A stretch of DNA of 8,012 nucleotides. It comes from Bacteroidota bacterium. GTDB lineage: Bacteria > Bacteroidota > Ignavibacteria > T3Sed10-11. The position numbers were made by a program, and so were the translations under genes. The stretch covers positions 1 to 8,012 of the forward strand of contig SKXH01000211.1 in assembly GCA_007128495.1 (NCBI GenBank). Direction: 5' to 3'. This document shows, in pieces, positions 5,943 to 8,012 of this stretch. Position 1 is the first letter of the stretch, and each line of letters starts with the position of its first letter. The notes under the pieces are model-generated. The model did no database searches. It was not told the DNA's origin and was given only the letters and a program-made list of their open reading frames with translations.

Positions 5943-8012
5943 ATGGCTAGAAAAATAAATTATATACTACAAAGGGGTTTTTCTTATTATTGGCTCCTGT
6001 TGATATTTTGTTTCGTAGTATCACCTGCGAATGAAATGATGGCTCAGGAAGAGGCAGTAATTACCGGAACAATCGTGCATGATCGAACCGGGGAGCCGTT
6101 AATCGGAGCAAATGTTTTTATCGAAGATACACGGCTCGGTGCAGCAACAGATATGGAGGGCGAATTCACAATCAATGTACCCGCAGATCGAGTGACCGGA
6201 CAGGAAGTCACACTTATCGCCCGATTCGTCGGCTTTCGATCTGTCCGGCAGCGAGTTACCCTAACGCCGGGAACTCATACAGTAGACTTTTCACTTCGAG
6301 AAGACGTTCTTGGTTTAGATGAAGTTGTCGTTACCGGACAGGCGATCGGCAGCGCACGGCGTGAGATTGGCAGCGCCGTAGCAAGTCTTAGTGGAGACGA
6401 CCTCGAATTATCGCCCGTACAAAATCTTTCTCAAATGCTCCAATCACGGGCACCGGGAGTTTCGATCCATCCTACTTCCGGACAGGCGGGTGGAGGAAGC
6501 CGGATACTTTTACGAGGTATCGCAAGTTTGTCACAGTCAAACACCCCCATTATTTACATAGACGGTATACGGATCGATAACACTACCGCAACGGGGATGA
6601 TGGAATCACCCGCCCGCGGCTCCGGTCAGGCATGGTCCGGACTCGATGATATTAATCCGCAGGATATTGAATCGATTGAAATTGTACGGGGAGCATCGGC
6701 AGCTACGATGTACGGTACGGAGGCAGCAGCCGGAGTAATCCAGATATTCACAAGACGGGGCCGTGACGCTGCACCTCAATTCAATTATCGAACCGAATAC
6801 GGAGTTAACACCGTTCCTACCGGTTGGTGGAAAAATTCCGGATCGGTATATTCAGAGTGGTTTGCCAACACGTGGGTCAGGAACGGAATTCAAATGCGGC
6901 ATCAACTTTCGGCCAGCGGCGGCGATGAATCATTAAGATTCTATGTCTCGGGAAACCTCAGAAGTAACGAGGGAGTACTCCCCAATAACCGGGAAGACTA
7001 CTATTCAATTCGTGGAAATGCCCAGGCAAATATCCGGGAAAATTTAAACATTGATGTAAACTTATCATTCTCAAGAAGAGATGTCGATCAAACACCGGAT
7101 GGAAACAACCAGGAAGGTATCACCATCAATGCATTGGTCGGCGGACCTACCGGCCAATTTAATCCGATCGATGCGATCTTAGAGATTGAACAAAGTCTCA
7201 GCGCTTACCGCTTTACCGGCGGCGTTTCCGTTAATTATGAACCAATTCAAAATTTCTCCCACCAACTAAAAGGTGGTATCGATTATCAATCGCAAGATAA
7301 CCAGCAATTTTTCCCGCCCGAGACAGTCGGACAATGGTGGCCGGGACATAAGAGAAATTATCGACGAGCTGCATATAATCTGAACCTGGATTATATGGCA
7401 ACGTATAGAACGAGGATAACAAGTAATATACGCTCAACGTCAAACGTCGGCTTTCAGGGATATACCCGCGAAGTCGGTTCAACAACAAGTACCGGCGAGG
7501 AATTCGCTTTCTTTGGACTCAAAACCGTGAGTGCTGCAACCACACAGGATGGAGCCGAAGGACGGTTTGAGGAAAAAAGTGTAGGATTCTTCGCAGAACA
7601 ACAAGTCGGTTTGTACGATATTTTCTATATCACAATCGGAGCCCGTGGTGATGCTCACAGCGCATTCGGGGCAGCCACTGAATATCAAATTTACCCGAAA
7701 GTCGATCTTTCATATCTCATTTCAGAACATAGCTGGTGGGCAGATCGATGGGGGTCTCTCCGGCTTCGGGGTTCATACGGTACCGCAGGTATGCAGCCGG
7801 GAGTATTCGACGCAATTCGAACTTGGACACCGGTTTCCGCGATCGGAGGAACTCCAGCAATTACTCCTTCCAATGTCGGGAACCCGGACCTCACTCCCGA
7901 GATCAGTCATGAATATGAAATCGGGTTCGACGCCGGTTTACTTCGAGACAGAGTGAATTTAGAGGTCACCTATTATTACCAAAACACACAAGATGCACTG
8001 TATTTCAGAGGA
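5943..8012 (+). CDS. SusC/RagA-like TonB-dependent outer-membrane receptor (3' end outside window)
   Basis: The frame is open for 690 codons and continues past the window edge. Domains in order: a signal peptide (about 1-34; basic start, then YWLLLIFCFVVSP, cleavage near MMA-Q35); a carboxypeptidase-regulatory-like beta-sandwich (about 39-122, beginning VITGTIVHDRTGEPLIGANV, then TDMEGEF); a TonB-box-like L125-DEVVVTG132; a plug domain (about 140-275) with the RAPGV and PIIYIDGIRID features; the SusC/RagA signature region (241-273, VRGASAATMYGTEAAAGVIQ); and the first part of the beta-barrel, rich in aromatic alternating strands. Such receptors use TonB/ExbB/ExbD energy to import large substrates, typically glycans, peptides or chelates. 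The TEAAAGVIQIFT form of the signature is one I associate with Gemmatimonadota- and Balneolota-like proteins. The substrate cannot be told; a SusD-like partner would be expected downstream, outside this window. The long structured leader implies regulated expression. Confidence 0.93.
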   Translation, partial: MARKINYILQRGFSYYWLLLIFCFVVSPANEMMAQEEAVITGTIVHDRTGEPLIGANVFIEDTRLGAATDMEGEFTINVPADRVTGQEVTLIARFVGFRSVRQRVTLTPGTHTVDFSLREDVLGLDEVVVTGQAIGSARREIGSAVASLSGDDLELSPVQNLSQMLQSRAPGVSIHPTSGQAGGGSRILLRGIASLSQSNTPIIYIDGIRIDNTTATGMMESPARGSGQAWSGLDDINPQDIESIEIVRGASAATMYGTEAAAGVIQIFTRRGRDAAPQFNYRTEYGVNTVPTGWWKNSGSVYSEWFANTWVRNGIQMRHQLSASGGDESLRFYVSGNLRSNEGVLPNNREDYYSIRGNAQANIRENLNIDVNLSFSRRDVDQTPDGNNQEGITINALVGGPTGQFNPIDAILEIEQSLSAYRFTGGVSVNYEPIQNFSHQLKGGIDYQSQDNQQFFPPETVGQWWPGHKRNYRRAAYNLNLDYMATYRTRITSNIRSTSNVGFQGYTREVGSTTSTGEEFAFFGLKTVSAATTQDGAEGRFEEKSVGFFAEQQVGLYDIFYITIGARGDAHSAFGAATEYQIYPKVDLSYLISEHSWWADRWGSLRLRGSYGTAGMQPGVFDAIRTWTPVSAIGGTPAITPSNVGNPDLTPEISHEYEIGFDAGLLRDRVNLEVTYYYQNTQDALYFRG

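Noticed and set aside
7231..7688. Minus-strand open frames inside the receptor gene
   Set aside because: They are shadows of the receptor frame, which is continuous and typical of SusC-like proteins throughout.
1..8012. CRISPR arrays, tRNA/rRNA genes, insertion sequences or attachment sites
   Set aside because: No regularly spaced repeats, tRNA cloverleaf sequence, transposase or integrase frame, or terminal inverted repeats were seen on either strand.

Overview
This window looks like a chromosomal segment from a bacterium of the Fibrobacterota-Chlorobiota-Bacteroidota (FCB) superphylum. The two strongest clues are a C-terminal sorting domain of the type IX secretion system (T9SS) on a large M23-type protein, and a SusC/RagA-like TonB-dependent receptor. 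Four of the five genes have a recognisable Shine-Dalgarno sequence at good spacing, and the fifth has a shorter, closer one. The receptor leader carries near-consensus TTGACA-17-TATATW promoters. Both traits are unusual for classical Bacteroidia and fit lineages such as Balneolota/Rhodothermota, Ignavibacteria or Gemmatimonadota better. This placement is inference; no rRNA or taxonomic marker gene is present.

Layout. 32-928 (-) and 1068-2009 (+) are two divergently transcribed, exported serine hydrolases of the class A beta-lactamase fold, separated by a 139-bp AT-rich region. The first keeps all four class A motifs. The second has the Ser-x-x-Lys, Ser-x-Asn and Lys-x-Gly triad but no clear Glu166 motif. 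2028-3002 (-) is a secreted beta-propeller-like protein, tightly coupled (10 bp) behind 3013-5367 (-). The latter is a 784-residue protein with an intact M23 zinc-peptidase domain, Ig/FnIII-like modules, a Rossmann/GATase-like module and a T9SS sorting tail. 5368-5942 is a 575-bp, strongly AT-rich non-coding region. 5943-8012 (+) is the first 690 codons of a SusC-like TonB-dependent receptor that runs off the window.

The first four gene products are all predicted to leave the cytoplasm. Three of them (two penicillin-recognising-fold enzymes and an M23 endopeptidase) belong to families that act on peptidoglycan or beta-lactams, so a cell-wall or beta-lactam theme is plausible but unproven.

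The least explained part of the window is the leader between the M23 gene and the receptor. It holds two promoter-like sequences, each with an inverted repeat at its -10/+1 region. Downstream lies a compound RNA structure (9-bp outer stem, 7-bp inner stem) ending in a T7 tract. Next comes a perfect -10 hexamer, then an unusually long anti-SD match with no start codon at normal spacing. Together these suggest a regulated, possibly attenuated, leader RNA controlling the outer-membrane receptor.
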